Of a stretch of 34,450 nucleotides of DNA, positions 26,688-34,303 are shown in pieces; the first letter of the stretch is position 1, and each line of letters opens with the position of its first letter. Below the pieces are notes generated by a model. The model worked only from the letters and a program-made list of their open reading frames with translations, was not told the DNA's origin and did no database searches. The stretch is from positions 1 through 34,450 of the forward strand of contig NZ_CADCVZ010000033.1 in the NCBI RefSeq assembly GCF_902806265.1, read 5' to 3'. This stretch comes from an uncultured Sphingomonas sp. (lineage in GTDB: Bacteria; Pseudomonadota; Alphaproteobacteria; Sphingomonadales; Sphingomonadaceae). The position numbers and the translations under genes were made by a program.

Positions 26688-27440
26688 GTGACCGCTTCAA
26701 CACCATCTATTGCCGAGTTGCGAGAGGCACTGCGCGCCATCGAAGGCGATGGCGGGCAGCGCTGTCCGGTGCTGCCGTTCGGCGTTCCCGCGATCGACGA
26801 ACGGCTGGCGGGCGAGGGGCTCAGAATCGACGCGCTGCATGAGGTTGCGGGGGAGGGTGCGGGCTGGGGCGACGACGCCGCGGCGGTGCTGTTCATGGCC
26901 GGCATCGCCGCCCGGACGGCTGGGCCGATTCTGTGGGCGGTGCGCTCGCGCGACCTGTTCGCGCCCGGGCTGTACCAGGCAGGGCTCGACCCCAAGCGCG
27001 TGATCTATGCGGAGGCGCGCGACGATGCCGAACTGCTCGCGCTGATGGAAGACGGGCTGCGCCACCGGGGGCTTGGTGCCGTGATCGGCGAGGCCAAGCG
27101 CGTGACCATGGCCTCGACCCGCCGCCTTCAGCTCGCGGCGGAAGGAGGGCGCACGGCCGCCCTGTTGCTCAAGCGTGCGACGCGCGAAGGCGGCGACCCG
27201 CTCGGCATGCCGTCGGCCGCCGTGACGCGCTGGCAAGTGTCGAGCGCACCGTCCGTGCCGGTGCCCTGGGATGGGCTGGGCCGCCCGTGCTGGCGCCTCC
27301 GCTGCGTGCGCCAGCGCGGCGGCGAACCTTTTGAACTGCAAGTGGAGGCTCCAGATGAAACGGGTCGCCTCGCTCTACCTGCCGGACTGGTCGATCGACC
27401 GGCTGCGGCGGACCGAGCGCTGCTCCGCGCCGTCGGCTGA
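26688..27440 (+). CDS. imuA: SOS mutagenesis protein ImuA
   Basis: 250 residues. ImuA is a RecA-like accessory protein of the ImuA-ImuB-DnaE2 mutasome, which copies past DNA damage. Family blocks seen are L-P-F-G-V-P-A-I-D-E-R-L, D-A-L-H-E-V-A-G, I-L-W-A-V-R-S-R-D-L-F-A-P-G-L and R-R-L-Q-L-A-A-E. It lacks a normal Walker A motif, as usual for ImuA. The GTG at 26688 is the only start between the LexA box and the first conserved block; ribosome binding is weak. The C-terminus overlaps imuB by 86 bases in another frame, with ImuA still coding to its TGA. Confidence 0.9.
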   Translation: MTASTPSIAELREALRAIEGDGGQRCPVLPFGVPAIDERLAGEGLRIDALHEVAGEGAGWGDDAAAVLFMAGIAARTAGPILWAVRSRDLFAPGLYQAGLDPKRVIYAEARDDAELLALMEDGLRHRGLGAVIGEAKRVTMASTRRLQLAAEGGRTAALLLKRATREGGDPLGMPSAAVTRWQVSSAPSVPVPWDGLGRPCWRLRCVRQRGGEPFELQVEAPDETGRLALPAGLVDRPAAADRALLRAVG

Positions 27441-29940
27441 GGCGGACGGCCGCGCCGCGTTTGACGCGCTGGGGGTCGAGGCGGCGAGCGAACGCGCGCA
27501 GCATTGCTCGGTGCCCAAGGAAGGCGGCTGGCGTCCTGGCGCGCGCTGGGCGAAGTCGGACTTGGCCGAGGCAGGAAGCGGCTTGGCCGACTCGCGCGAG
27601 GAGGTGGAGGTCGCGATCGAGGCGCTGCCCGGGCACCGCCGCCCGCCGCAGCGCGAGCTGGGCCGGGTCAGCGTCGCCGCCGACAACCCGTTCCGGGGCG
27701 GGCTGTCGCGGCCGCCCGAGGAGCGCGTCGCGCCGCCGGCACCTTTGCGCGAGCTGTCGCGCCGCAGCGAAGCGGCTGAGCACCCGTTCAAGCCGGGTGC
27801 CCGCGGCTGGGCCGGGCAGGACCTCAAGCAAGCGATCGAAAGCTTGCCGCCGCACCAGCGGCCGACCCATGCCGAGCACTCCCGCCGCAGCGAGCTGGTC
27901 GACCATCCGTTTCGGCCGATGCCGACCGACGAGGCCGGTCCAGGGCCGGGTCGAAGGGCCGGGCCGAGCCTTGCCCAGCGTCAGGCCGCGGTGCCGCCGC
28001 TGCAGTTCCCCGGCGAGGATGCCCCCGCCAAGGCCGGGCGCGGCGCGGCCCTGCGGGACGAAGCCAAACGCGACCGCTACCGCAATGAGGCTCCGCATGG
28101 CCCCCTTTCCATTCAGCGGGCTGCCGCGATGCCGCCCGTGCACGGTCCGGGCGAGGATATCGTTGCGAGGCGCGCCATGCGTGCACCCAAGCGCAGCGCC
28201 CGCGACGGTCATGGCGGAGAGGCAGGCTACATCGCTCCGCCCAGCCTGGCCCAACTTGCCGCCATGCCGTCGGTCCAGTTCCCGGGCGAAGGACCGCACC
28301 CCGACAACCACGGCAAGAGCGCGCCCACTGCGCCGACCTACGGCGAGGGTCGCTTCTTCCAGACCGGCCGGACGCTCGGCAGCGTGGTGGCACGGGTGTG
28401 CCGGGAAGATGAGGCGCTTGGCCAGGCCGTGCATGTGCCGCCCGACGAGCCGCCCCTGGTCACCACCCACAAGGTCGGTCCGCGCGTGGAGCTTGCCGCG
28501 GTCAACCCGGCCGCCCGCGCGCTTGGCCTGACGCCCGGCACCGCCCTCACCATGGCCCGCGCCCAGGTGCCCGGCCTGGAAGTCCGCACCGCCGATCCGG
28601 CCCGCGACGCCGCCGATCTCCGGGCGCTGGCCGAGCTGCTGGCCCGCCGCTGGTCGCCGACGGTAGCGATCTCGGACGCGGATGGATTGTTCATCGACCT
28701 GACCGGCGTGGCCCATCTTCACGGCGGGGAAAGGCGGTTCGCCATCTGCCTCGTCCGCCTGCTTGCCCGCCATGGGGTCACCGCCCGCGTGACGATCGCC
28801 GACACGGCCGGCGCGGCCTGGGCGCTCGCCCGCTACGGAACCGCACCCGTGCAGATCGTCGAGCCCGGCGCACATGGCAGCGCCATCCATCCGCTTCCCG
28901 TGACCGCGCTTCGCCTCCACCTAGCTTCGCTCGAGCTGCTCGCCCGACTGGGTGTGGACACGGTCGGCCAATTGCTGGAGGTCCCGCGCGCGCCCTTGGT
29001 CCGGCGCTTCGGCCCGGCCATCACCCTGCGCCTCGATCAGGCGACCGGTCGCGCCCCCGAACCGCTCGACCCGGTGGTGCCGCCAACCGCCATCACCGTG
29101 GAGCAGCGCTTCGCCGAGCCGATCGCCACCGCGGAAGCGATCGAGCACTGGCTGCGCGAACTCATGCCCAGGCTGGCCCGGGCGCTGGCCGAGGCGGGGC
29201 AGGGCGCACGGGCGGTGGAGCTGATCGCAGCCCGGGTCGACGGCGTTCCTCAGCGGCTCCGGCTCGGCTTCGCCCGGCCGACCCGCGAGCCGGGACACAT
29301 GCTGCGCCTCGCGCTCCGGCGGATCGAGGAGATCGAGCCCGGCTACGGCATTGACGCGCTGACGCTCCACGTCCGCCGCGCCGAACCGCTTGGGCCCGAG
29401 GCGCTGGGCGCCGCCTTGGCCAACGAGGCGGAGCCGGACCTCGCCCCGCTGGTCGACACGCTCGCCAACCGCATCGGAGCCGAGCGGCTGTGGCGCGTGG
29501 AACCGGTCGAGAGCGACGTGCCCGAACGCTCGGTCGCTCCCGCACCTCCGCTTGACCCACCGCCAAGCAGGACAGGGGCGCTCAAGCGCGACGACGTCCG
29601 CCGCCTCGACGAGCGCGAGGCCGACCACCCCTGGCACCCGCGCTGGCCCCGCCCGGTGCGGCTGCTGCGCCGCCCTGAGCAAGTGCACCATGTCATGGCC
29701 GAGCTGCCTGACCAGCCGCCCCGGCGCTTCACCTGGCGCGGCCGGACATACCGCGTGGTGCGCGCCGACGGCCCCGAGCGGATCGCCGGCGAATGGTGGC
29801 GCCGCTCCGCGGAACGGCAAGCGATCCGCGATTACTTCCGGGTGGAGGTCGAGACCGGCCAGCGCTTCTGGCTTTACCGCCGCGGCGACGGCGTCCGTGC
29901 GGAAACGGGCGACCTCAAGTGGTTCCTTCATGCGCGTTGA
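27355..29940 (+). CDS. imuB: ImuB, inactive Y-family polymerase with a long repeat-bearing insertion
   Basis: 861 residues, against about 450-550 for typical ImuB. The first beta strand S-L-Y-L-P-D-W-S-I-D-R-L is at residues 6-17. The rest of the Y-family fold starts again at about residue 367 (P-L-V-T-T-H-K-V-G) and runs through L-A-A-V-N-P-A-A-R-A-L-G-L, D-A-D-G-L-F-I-D-L-T-G, a helix-hairpin-helix zone and the end block R-D-Y-F-R-V-E...R-F-W-L-Y-R. The catalytic acids of Y-family polymerases are not all kept (D-G in place of D-E), as known for ImuB, which serves as a hub linking DnaE2, ImuA and the beta clamp. Residues 22-366 are a proline/arginine-rich insertion with degenerate repeats (see findings). 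GGAGG lies 6 bases before ATG 27355. No frameshift is visible. Confidence 0.9.
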   Translation: MKRVASLYLPDWSIDRLRRTERCSAPSAEADGRAAFDALGVEAASERAQHCSVPKEGGWRPGARWAKSDLAEAGSGLADSREEVEVAIEALPGHRRPPQRELGRVSVAADNPFRGGLSRPPEERVAPPAPLRELSRRSEAAEHPFKPGARGWAGQDLKQAIESLPPHQRPTHAEHSRRSELVDHPFRPMPTDEAGPGPGRRAGPSLAQRQAAVPPLQFPGEDAPAKAGRGAALRDEAKRDRYRNEAPHGPLSIQRAAAMPPVHGPGEDIVARRAMRAPKRSARDGHGGEAGYIAPPSLAQLAAMPSVQFPGEGPHPDNHGKSAPTAPTYGEGRFFQTGRTLGSVVARVCREDEALGQAVHVPPDEPPLVTTHKVGPRVELAAVNPAARALGLTPGTALTMARAQVPGLEVRTADPARDAADLRALAELLARRWSPTVAISDADGLFIDLTGVAHLHGGERRFAICLVRLLARHGVTARVTIADTAGAAWALARYGTAPVQIVEPGAHGSAIHPLPVTALRLHLASLELLARLGVDTVGQLLEVPRAPLVRRFGPAITLRLDQATGRAPEPLDPVVPPTAITVEQRFAEPIATAEAIEHWLRELMPRLARALAEAGQGARAVELIAARVDGVPQRLRLGFARPTREPGHMLRLALRRIEEIEPGYGIDALTLHVRRAEPLGPEALGAALANEAEPDLAPLVDTLANRIGAERLWRVEPVESDVPERSVAPAPPLDPPPSRTGALKRDDVRRLDEREADHPWHPRWPRPVRLLRRPEQVHHVMAELPDQPPRRFTWRGRTYRVVRADGPERIAGEWWRRSAERQAIRDYFRVEVETGQRFWLYRRGDGVRAETGDLKWFLHAR
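27418..28452 (+). repeat. Repeat-bearing insertion within imuB
   Basis: This segment codes for ImuB residues 22-366. Repeat type A (I-E-x-L-P-x-H-x-R-P ... R-x-S ... PF) occurs at residues 86-115 and 157-190, with a partial copy at 130-148. Type B (A-A-x-P-x-x-x-x-P-G-E) occurs at 204-224, 249-270 and 296-315. The copies are diverged, so this is an old expansion and not a recent tandem duplication. The frame stays open throughout. Confidence 0.7.
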
Positions 29941-29956
29941 GCAAGTGAAGCTCACG

Positions 29957-30367
29957 TCACGTCGAAGCGTCGATTACCTCAAGATCGCTTGTTTCGGCGT
30001 AAGCTTTGATCGTTCGATCCACAGTCAGGACCGGCGCACGCCAGTGCAAGGCGGTTGCCACGATCATGCGATCGGCAGGATCCTTGTGCGCCCAAGCGAG
30101 CCCAACGCTGGCAGCCGCGATGTCAGGTTCAAGGGGCGCCAGATCGTACCCAGGCCTGTTCAGCACCCGCCGCATCCAACTCAAGGTGTCGAACGGCAGT
30201 TTGACGTGCCCTCGCGATACGATCAGTGCGATTTCCCACACGCAGATAGCCGGAATGAGGATTGTGTCTTCGCGTGCCTCCTTCTCCACGCGTTCTCGAG
30301 CGGCGGCACCCAGCTTCGGATTGTCTTGAACGGCCCAGATCAACGCATGGGTATCGAGCACAATCAA
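29957..30367 (-). CDS. PIN-domain toxin (VapC-like ribonuclease)
   Basis: 136 residues of the PIN domain. Acidic active-site residues are visible: Asp5 in V-L-D-T-H-A-L-I-W, Glu45 in V-W-E-I-A, Asp96 and Asp99 in D-P-A-D-R-M-I-V-A, and Asp117 in L-T-V-D. PIN toxins cut RNA and are held inactive by the partner antitoxin, here the preceding gene. The TTG at 30367 overlaps the antitoxin TGA (TTGA at 30364-30367) and gives the usual M-I-V-L-D-T-H start, so a longer version from TTG 30382 is less likely. The gene is antisense to the imuB-dnaE2 direction. Base composition is less GC-rich than around it, which fits horizontal transfer. RNA target unknown. Confidence 0.88.
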   Translation of the reverse strand: MIVLDTHALIWAVQDNPKLGAAARERVEKEAREDTILIPAICVWEIALIVSRGHVKLPFDTLSWMRRVLNRPGYDLAPLEPDIAAASVGLAWAHKDPADRMIVATALHWRAPVLTVDRTIKAYAETSDLEVIDAST

Positions 30368-30615
30368 CGCAATGCTTCCCAATCGTCCAGATCGGTAGCG
30401 GGGATCTCAGGGTCCCAATCGTCCCGGTACTTATCGCTCTTCAGAAAGCCTATGGCACTGTGCTCGACCCTTTCCGAGCCAGCTGGTGCAGGATTAAGCA
30501 CGGCTACCGGCTTCCCCCGCTTGGTTACGGTGACCGCCTCGCCAGTGGCCTGCACCTGGTCGAGGATCGATAGGCATTTCGCCTTGAACTCGGCTGCGCC
30601 GATCACCTTGCCCAT
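30364..30615 (-). CDS. Phd/YefM family antitoxin
   Basis: 83 residues. The N-terminal domain (I-G-A-A-E-F-K-A-K-C-L then V-T-V-T-K-R-G-K-P-V-A-V-L) is the DNA-binding Phd/YefM fold. The C-terminal part (residues 50-83, with W-D-P-E-I-P-A-T-D-L-D-D-W) is acidic and would wrap the PIN toxin. It normally represses its own operon together with the toxin. AAGGAG lies 7 bases before ATG 30615; a GTG one codon earlier is possible. A perfect 7-bp inverted repeat upstream (30629-30653) is the likely operator. Confidence 0.9.
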   Translation of the reverse strand: MGKVIGAAEFKAKCLSILDQVQATGEAVTVTKRGKPVAVLNPAPAGSERVEHSAIGFLKSDKYRDDWDPEIPATDLDDWEALR

Positions 30616-30628
30616 CACGAAGCTCCTT

Positions 30629-30653
30629 AAGTGACCAGTCTATATAGTCACTT
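30629..30653 (-). promoter_or_regulatory. Operator/promoter of the toxin-antitoxin pair
   Basis: AAGTGAC (30629-30635) and GTCACTT (30647-30653) form a perfect inverted repeat around an 11-base AT-rich centre containing TATATA (30641-30646). TATATA can serve as the -10 for the reverse strand, with TGGACG (30669-30664) as a poor -35 at 17 bases. This is the expected layout for self-repression by antitoxin. The -35 would overlap the dnaE2 start codon. Confidence 0.6.
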
Positions 30654-30668
30654 TGCCGGTTTGCGTCC

Positions 30669-33600
30669 ATGACCTACTCCGAGCTCCAGACCACCACCAA
30701 CTTCTGCTTTCTCCGCGGTGCTTCCTCGCCCGAGGAGCTGTTCTCCACCGCGGCCACCATGGGCATGCCGGCGCTCGGGGTGACCGACCGCAACTCGGTC
30801 GCGGGGCTGGTGCGCTCGCTTTACGCAACCGGTGAGATCAAGCGCGATCAAGGGCTCGACATCCGCTTGGTCGCAGGCTGCCGACTGGACCTGGTTACCG
30901 GCTCATCCCTGCTGGTCTGGCCGGAAGACCTTGCCGCCTGGTCACGGCTGACGCGGCTCCTCTCGCGCGGCAATGCGCGGGCTGACACCAAGCACGGGGA
31001 GAAAGGGCAGTGCTTCTTGTACTGGCAGGATGTCGCCGATTTCGCCGAGGGGCTCGTTGCCTCCTTGGTTCCCGGCCCCGATGGCGCGAGCGAGTCCGAG
31101 CTGAACTGGATGGCCGATATCTTCGGACACGACCGGGGCCACCTTTGCCTTACTCACCACCGCAGACCTGGCGATGCATGGCGGCTTCAGAAAATCGAGG
31201 CGCAGGCCCGCCGCTTCGGCTTGACCCCACTCGCTACCGGCGACGTACTCTACCACCGGCCGGACCGGCGCGTGCTTCAGAACGTCGTTACCGCCATTCG
31301 CGAGAAGCGGACCATCGACAGCTTGGGCCTGTTGCGGGAAAGGTCCGCGGACCGGTGTCTCCATCCGCCGGAGGAGATGGCGCGACGCTTCGCCAAGCAT
31401 CCTCAAGCTCTTGCGGCGGTCGAAGCCATTGTTGAACGCTGCACTTTTTCCTTGCGTGAAATCCGCTACCAGTACCCCGAAGAAATCGTCATCAGCGGCA
31501 AGTCGCCGCAGGCAGCGCTCGACTTTCTAGCCCGCCGAGCACTCGACCGGTTGTTTGCTGGCCCGCCGTTCGACGGCGTTCCCGACCAGCGCTACCTCAA
31601 CCTGCTCGACCATGAGCTCCGGCTGGTCGAGCAGATGGGCTACGCGCCCTACTTCCTAACCGTAAACTCGATCGTCAGCTTCGCGCGCAGCCAGGGCATC
31701 CTCTGCCAGGGCCGCGGCTCGGCGGCCAACTCGGTCATTTGCTTCGTGCTGGGCATCACCTCGATCGACCCGATCGAGCATCAGCTGCTGTTCGAGCGCT
31801 TCATCTCTGAGAACCGAAGTGAGCCGCCCGATATCGACATCGACTTCGAGCATGAACGGCGCGAGGAGGTGATCCAGTGGATCTATCGTACCTACGGCCA
31901 CCGGCATGCCGCGCTGACGGCGGTGGTCAGCCGCTTCCGGGCGCGTGGGGCGGTGCGCGAGGTTGGCAAGGCCCTGGGATTGCCCGAGGACATGACCGCC
32001 GCGCTTGCGGGGCAGGTGTGGGGCTGGTCGGAGGAGGGCGTTGCCGACAAGCATGTTGATGCGCTCAACCTCGACCGCGGCGACCCGCGGCTTGCGCTGA
32101 CGCTGGAGCTGGCGCGCGAGCTGATCGGCACGCCCAGGCACTTGTCGCAGCATCCGGGCGGCTTTGTGCTCACCCGCGATCCGCTGCACAACTTGGTGCC
32201 GATCCAGCCCGCGGCGATGCCCAACCGCTGGGTGGTCGAGTGGGAGAAGGAGGATATCGAGGAGCTCGGCCTGATGAAGGTCGACATCCTCGGCCTCGGC
32301 ATGCTCGGCTGCATGCGGCGCGCGTTCGACCTGCTTGCCGAGCACAAAGGTATCGAGCTGACCCTGGCCTCGAACGAGCTGCAGACCGACGATCCCCAGA
32401 CCTTTGCTATGATCCAGAAGGCCGACACGCTCGGCACCTTCCAGATCGAGTCCCGCGCGCAGATGGCGATGCTGCCCCGAATGCTGCCCGAGACCTTCTA
32501 CGACATCGCCATCCAGGTCGCGATCGTTCGCCCAGGGCCGATTCAGGGCGACATGGTCCATCCCTACCTCAAGCGCCGGGAGCAACGCCGTCGCAATCCC
32601 AACATCGAATTCGAGTATCCAAGCCCCAAGCTCAAGGCGGTGCTGGAGAAGACGCTGGGCGTGCCGCTGTTCCAGGAACAGGCGATGAAGGTGGCGATCG
32701 AAGGGGCTGGCTTCTCGCCGGCGCGGGCGGACGAGCTGCGCAAAGCGATGGCGACGTTCAAATACACCCAAGGCGTCGGCCAGTTCAAAGAAGAGCTGAT
32801 GACCGGCATGGCCAGGAACGGCATCAATCCCGAGTTCGCCGACAAGCTGGTCAAGCAGATCGAGGGCTTCGGCTCCTACGGCTTTCCCGAAAGCCACGCC
32901 GCCAGCTTCGCCAAGATCGCCTACGCTTCGTCCTGGATGAAGTGCCATCACCCCGATGTGTTCTGCGCGGCGCTGCTGAACGCCCAGCCGATGGGCTTCT
33001 ACGCCCCCGCCCAGATCGTCCGCGACGCCCGCGACCATGACGTCGAGATCCGCCCGGTGTGCGTCAACGACAGCGACTGGGACACGCGGCTGGTGGGGGA
33101 GGGCAGCCAACTCCCCCTGCGCCTTGGCATGAAGATCGTACACGGCCTGGCGGAAGTCGACGCGGCCCGCATCCTGACCGCGCGCGCGGAGCGGCCGTTC
33201 AAGTCGGTCGAGGACATGTGGCGGCGTTCGGGCGTGCCGCTCGCGACGCTGGAGAAGCTGGCCAAGGCGGACTCCTTCCAGTCGCTGGGGCTGAACCGGC
33301 GGCAGGCGCTGTGGGCGATCCGTGGGCTGGGCGAGTCCCCGCTGCCGCTGCTGGAAGCGATCGAGCGCCGCGAGGAGCCGGTGGCGCTGGTGCCGCTCAC
33401 CGCCGGGCGCGAGGTGGTGGAGGATTATCGCGCGACCCAGCTTACCCTGCGCCAGCACCCGCTGTTCTTCCTGCGCGACGAACTCGCCCGCCGCCGCATC
33501 GTCCGGTGCGGCGACCTCCAGAGCATCAAGGACGGCCGCAAGGTGGAGGTCGCCGGCATTATCCTCGTCCGGCAGAAGCCGGGCAGCGCCAAGGGCGTGC

Positions 33601-33968
33601 TGTTCATCACGATCGAGGACGAGACGGGCGTCGCCAACATCATCCTGTGGCCCGACCGCTTCGAAGCGCAGCGCACGGTGGTGATGTCCTCGGCGATGAT
33701 CAGCGTGAAGGGCACCGTGCAGCGCGAAGCGGAAGTGATCCACGTTATCGCGGACCGCATCGAGGACCATACCGATCTGCTGCGTGCAGTGGGCGACATC
33801 GACCTGCCGCGCCTGACCAGTCCCGGCGACGGCGCTACCGGAGGCGGTGCCCCCGATCGCGGCGAGCCCGGCTGGAAACCCAAGGCCACCAACCACTACC
33901 ATCCCCCGTTCCGCACCGGCTGCGACCCTGAAGACGCCCTCCGCCAACCGAGCCGCGACTTCCACTAG
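30669..33968 (+). CDS. dnaE2: Error-prone DNA polymerase DnaE2 (ImuC)
   Basis: 1099 residues, a C-family polymerase alpha subunit of the DnaE2 type that carries out translesion synthesis with ImuA and ImuB. An N-terminal PHP domain (Y-S-E-L-Q-T-T-T-N-F, G-V-T-D-R-N-S) is followed by the palm with P-D-I-D-I-D-F-E-H-E-R (Asp390, Asp392) and K-V-D-I-L-G-L-G (Asp539), which are the expected catalytic acids. The R-G-R-G-S-A-A-N-S-like block (Q-G-R-G-S-A-A-N-S), G-F-G-S-Y-G-F-P-E-S-H-A and a C-terminal OB domain (V-E-V-A-G-I-I-L-V-R-Q) follow. The tail P-F-R-T-G-C-D-P-E-D-A-L is DnaE2-like. The ATG has no good ribosome-binding site. The gene is 728 bases from imuB, separated by the reverse-strand toxin-antitoxin pair. 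Confidence 0.95.
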   Translation: MTYSELQTTTNFCFLRGASSPEELFSTAATMGMPALGVTDRNSVAGLVRSLYATGEIKRDQGLDIRLVAGCRLDLVTGSSLLVWPEDLAAWSRLTRLLSRGNARADTKHGEKGQCFLYWQDVADFAEGLVASLVPGPDGASESELNWMADIFGHDRGHLCLTHHRRPGDAWRLQKIEAQARRFGLTPLATGDVLYHRPDRRVLQNVVTAIREKRTIDSLGLLRERSADRCLHPPEEMARRFAKHPQALAAVEAIVERCTFSLREIRYQYPEEIVISGKSPQAALDFLARRALDRLFAGPPFDGVPDQRYLNLLDHELRLVEQMGYAPYFLTVNSIVSFARSQGILCQGRGSAANSVICFVLGITSIDPIEHQLLFERFISENRSEPPDIDIDFEHERREEVIQWIYRTYGHRHAALTAVVSRFRARGAVREVGKALGLPEDMTAALAGQVWGWSEEGVADKHVDALNLDRGDPRLALTLELARELIGTPRHLSQHPGGFVLTRDPLHNLVPIQPAAMPNRWVVEWEKEDIEELGLMKVDILGLGMLGCMRRAFDLLAEHKGIELTLASNELQTDDPQTFAMIQKADTLGTFQIESRAQMAMLPRMLPETFYDIAIQVAIVRPGPIQGDMVHPYLKRREQRRRNPNIEFEYPSPKLKAVLEKTLGVPLFQEQAMKVAIEGAGFSPARADELRKAMATFKYTQGVGQFKEELMTGMARNGINPEFADKLVKQIEGFGSYGFPESHAASFAKIAYASSWMKCHHPDVFCAALLNAQPMGFYAPAQIVRDARDHDVEIRPVCVNDSDWDTRLVGEGSQLPLRLGMKIVHGLAEVDAARILTARAERPFKSVEDMWRRSGVPLATLEKLAKADSFQSLGLNRRQALWAIRGLGESPLPLLEAIERREEPVALVPLTAGREVVEDYRATQLTLRQHPLFFLRDELARRRIVRCGDLQSIKDGRKVEVAGIILVRQKPGSAKGVLFITIEDETGVANIILWPDRFEAQRTVVMSSAMISVKGTVQREAEVIHVIADRIEDHTDLLRAVGDIDLPRLTSPGDGATGGGAPDRGEPGWKPKATNHYHPPFRTGCDPEDALRQPSRDFH

Positions 33969-34109
33969 CGATGGAGAAGGTAGTGGACGCACTAGGGCGC
34001 CAACCTAGGACCCGCTCATCTGAAACCCCACGAACAGACCACACCTAAATATTATCAACCCGCTAAGCTCCGGCTTTGTTCGAGTGGGCTGCTGAGAGCT
34101 GGGGCAAGA

Positions 34110-34128
34110 ACGGAGATTAAATCTCCGT
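34110..34128. repeat. 19-base palindrome
   Basis: ACGGAGATT, one A, AATCTCCGT: perfect 9-bp arms. It could be a regulator-binding site or, as RNA, a 7-bp hairpin with loop TTAAA. No T-run follows on either strand. Confidence 0.7.
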
Positions 34129-34162
34129 GGCTGCCGGACATGGAGCTAGTCACCCGAGGCGA

Positions 34163-34252
34163 ATGGGCTGGCTGGCTATGCTCCTGCTGCTGTATGGCCC
34201 TCCCGCGTTCAGCATTTGGTGTCTGGTAAAGGCGCTCCGAGCCGACGATTGA
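34163..34252 (+). CDS. Possible 29-residue membrane peptide
   Basis: ATG to TGA, 29 codons: Met-Gly-Trp-Leu-Ala-Met, a run L-L-L-L-Y, P-P-A-F-S-I-W-C-L-V, then K-A-L-R-A-D-D. It reads as a single membrane helix with a positive then acidic cytoplasmic end, like many small inner-membrane proteins. GAGG (34156-34159) lies 3-4 bases before the ATG, a rather short gap. No family recognised. Such a short frame could arise by chance, so this is a suggestion only. Confidence 0.4.
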   Translation: MGWLAMLLLLYGPPAFSIWCLVKALRADD

Positions 34253-34303
34253 TGTCGCTTTCCACCCATTGGGACACTCGCGACCATCCCGCGTTAGGAG
34301 TTC

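Larger units (their letters stand above)
33969..34303. other. Intergenic region after dnaE2
   Basis: 335 bases between dnaE2 and the last gene. It holds a 19-base palindrome (34110-34128), a possible 29-codon membrane peptide gene (34163-34252) and an AGGAG ribosome-binding site (34296-34300) for the last gene. 33969-34109 is AT-richer than the genes and I see nothing specific there; no clear rho-independent terminator follows dnaE2. Confidence 0.6.

Noticed and set aside
27169-28920. 583-codon reverse frame opposite the imuB insertion
   Set aside because: Considered because the insertion is odd, but the + frame is continuous with ImuB on both sides and the repeats make protein sense only in that frame.
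29941-30656. Target duplication or flanking repeat bordering the toxin-antitoxin pair (GCAAGTGA near 29941 against GCAAAGTGAC on the reverse strand near 30656)
   Set aside because: The match is short, imperfect and inverted, and one copy is part of the operator; not evidence of transposition.
31656-33992. 778-codon open frame on the reverse strand within dnaE2
   Set aside because: It is antisense to a complete DnaE2 and has His/Asp/Leu-rich sequence without any family motif; long reverse frames are common in GC-rich coding DNA.
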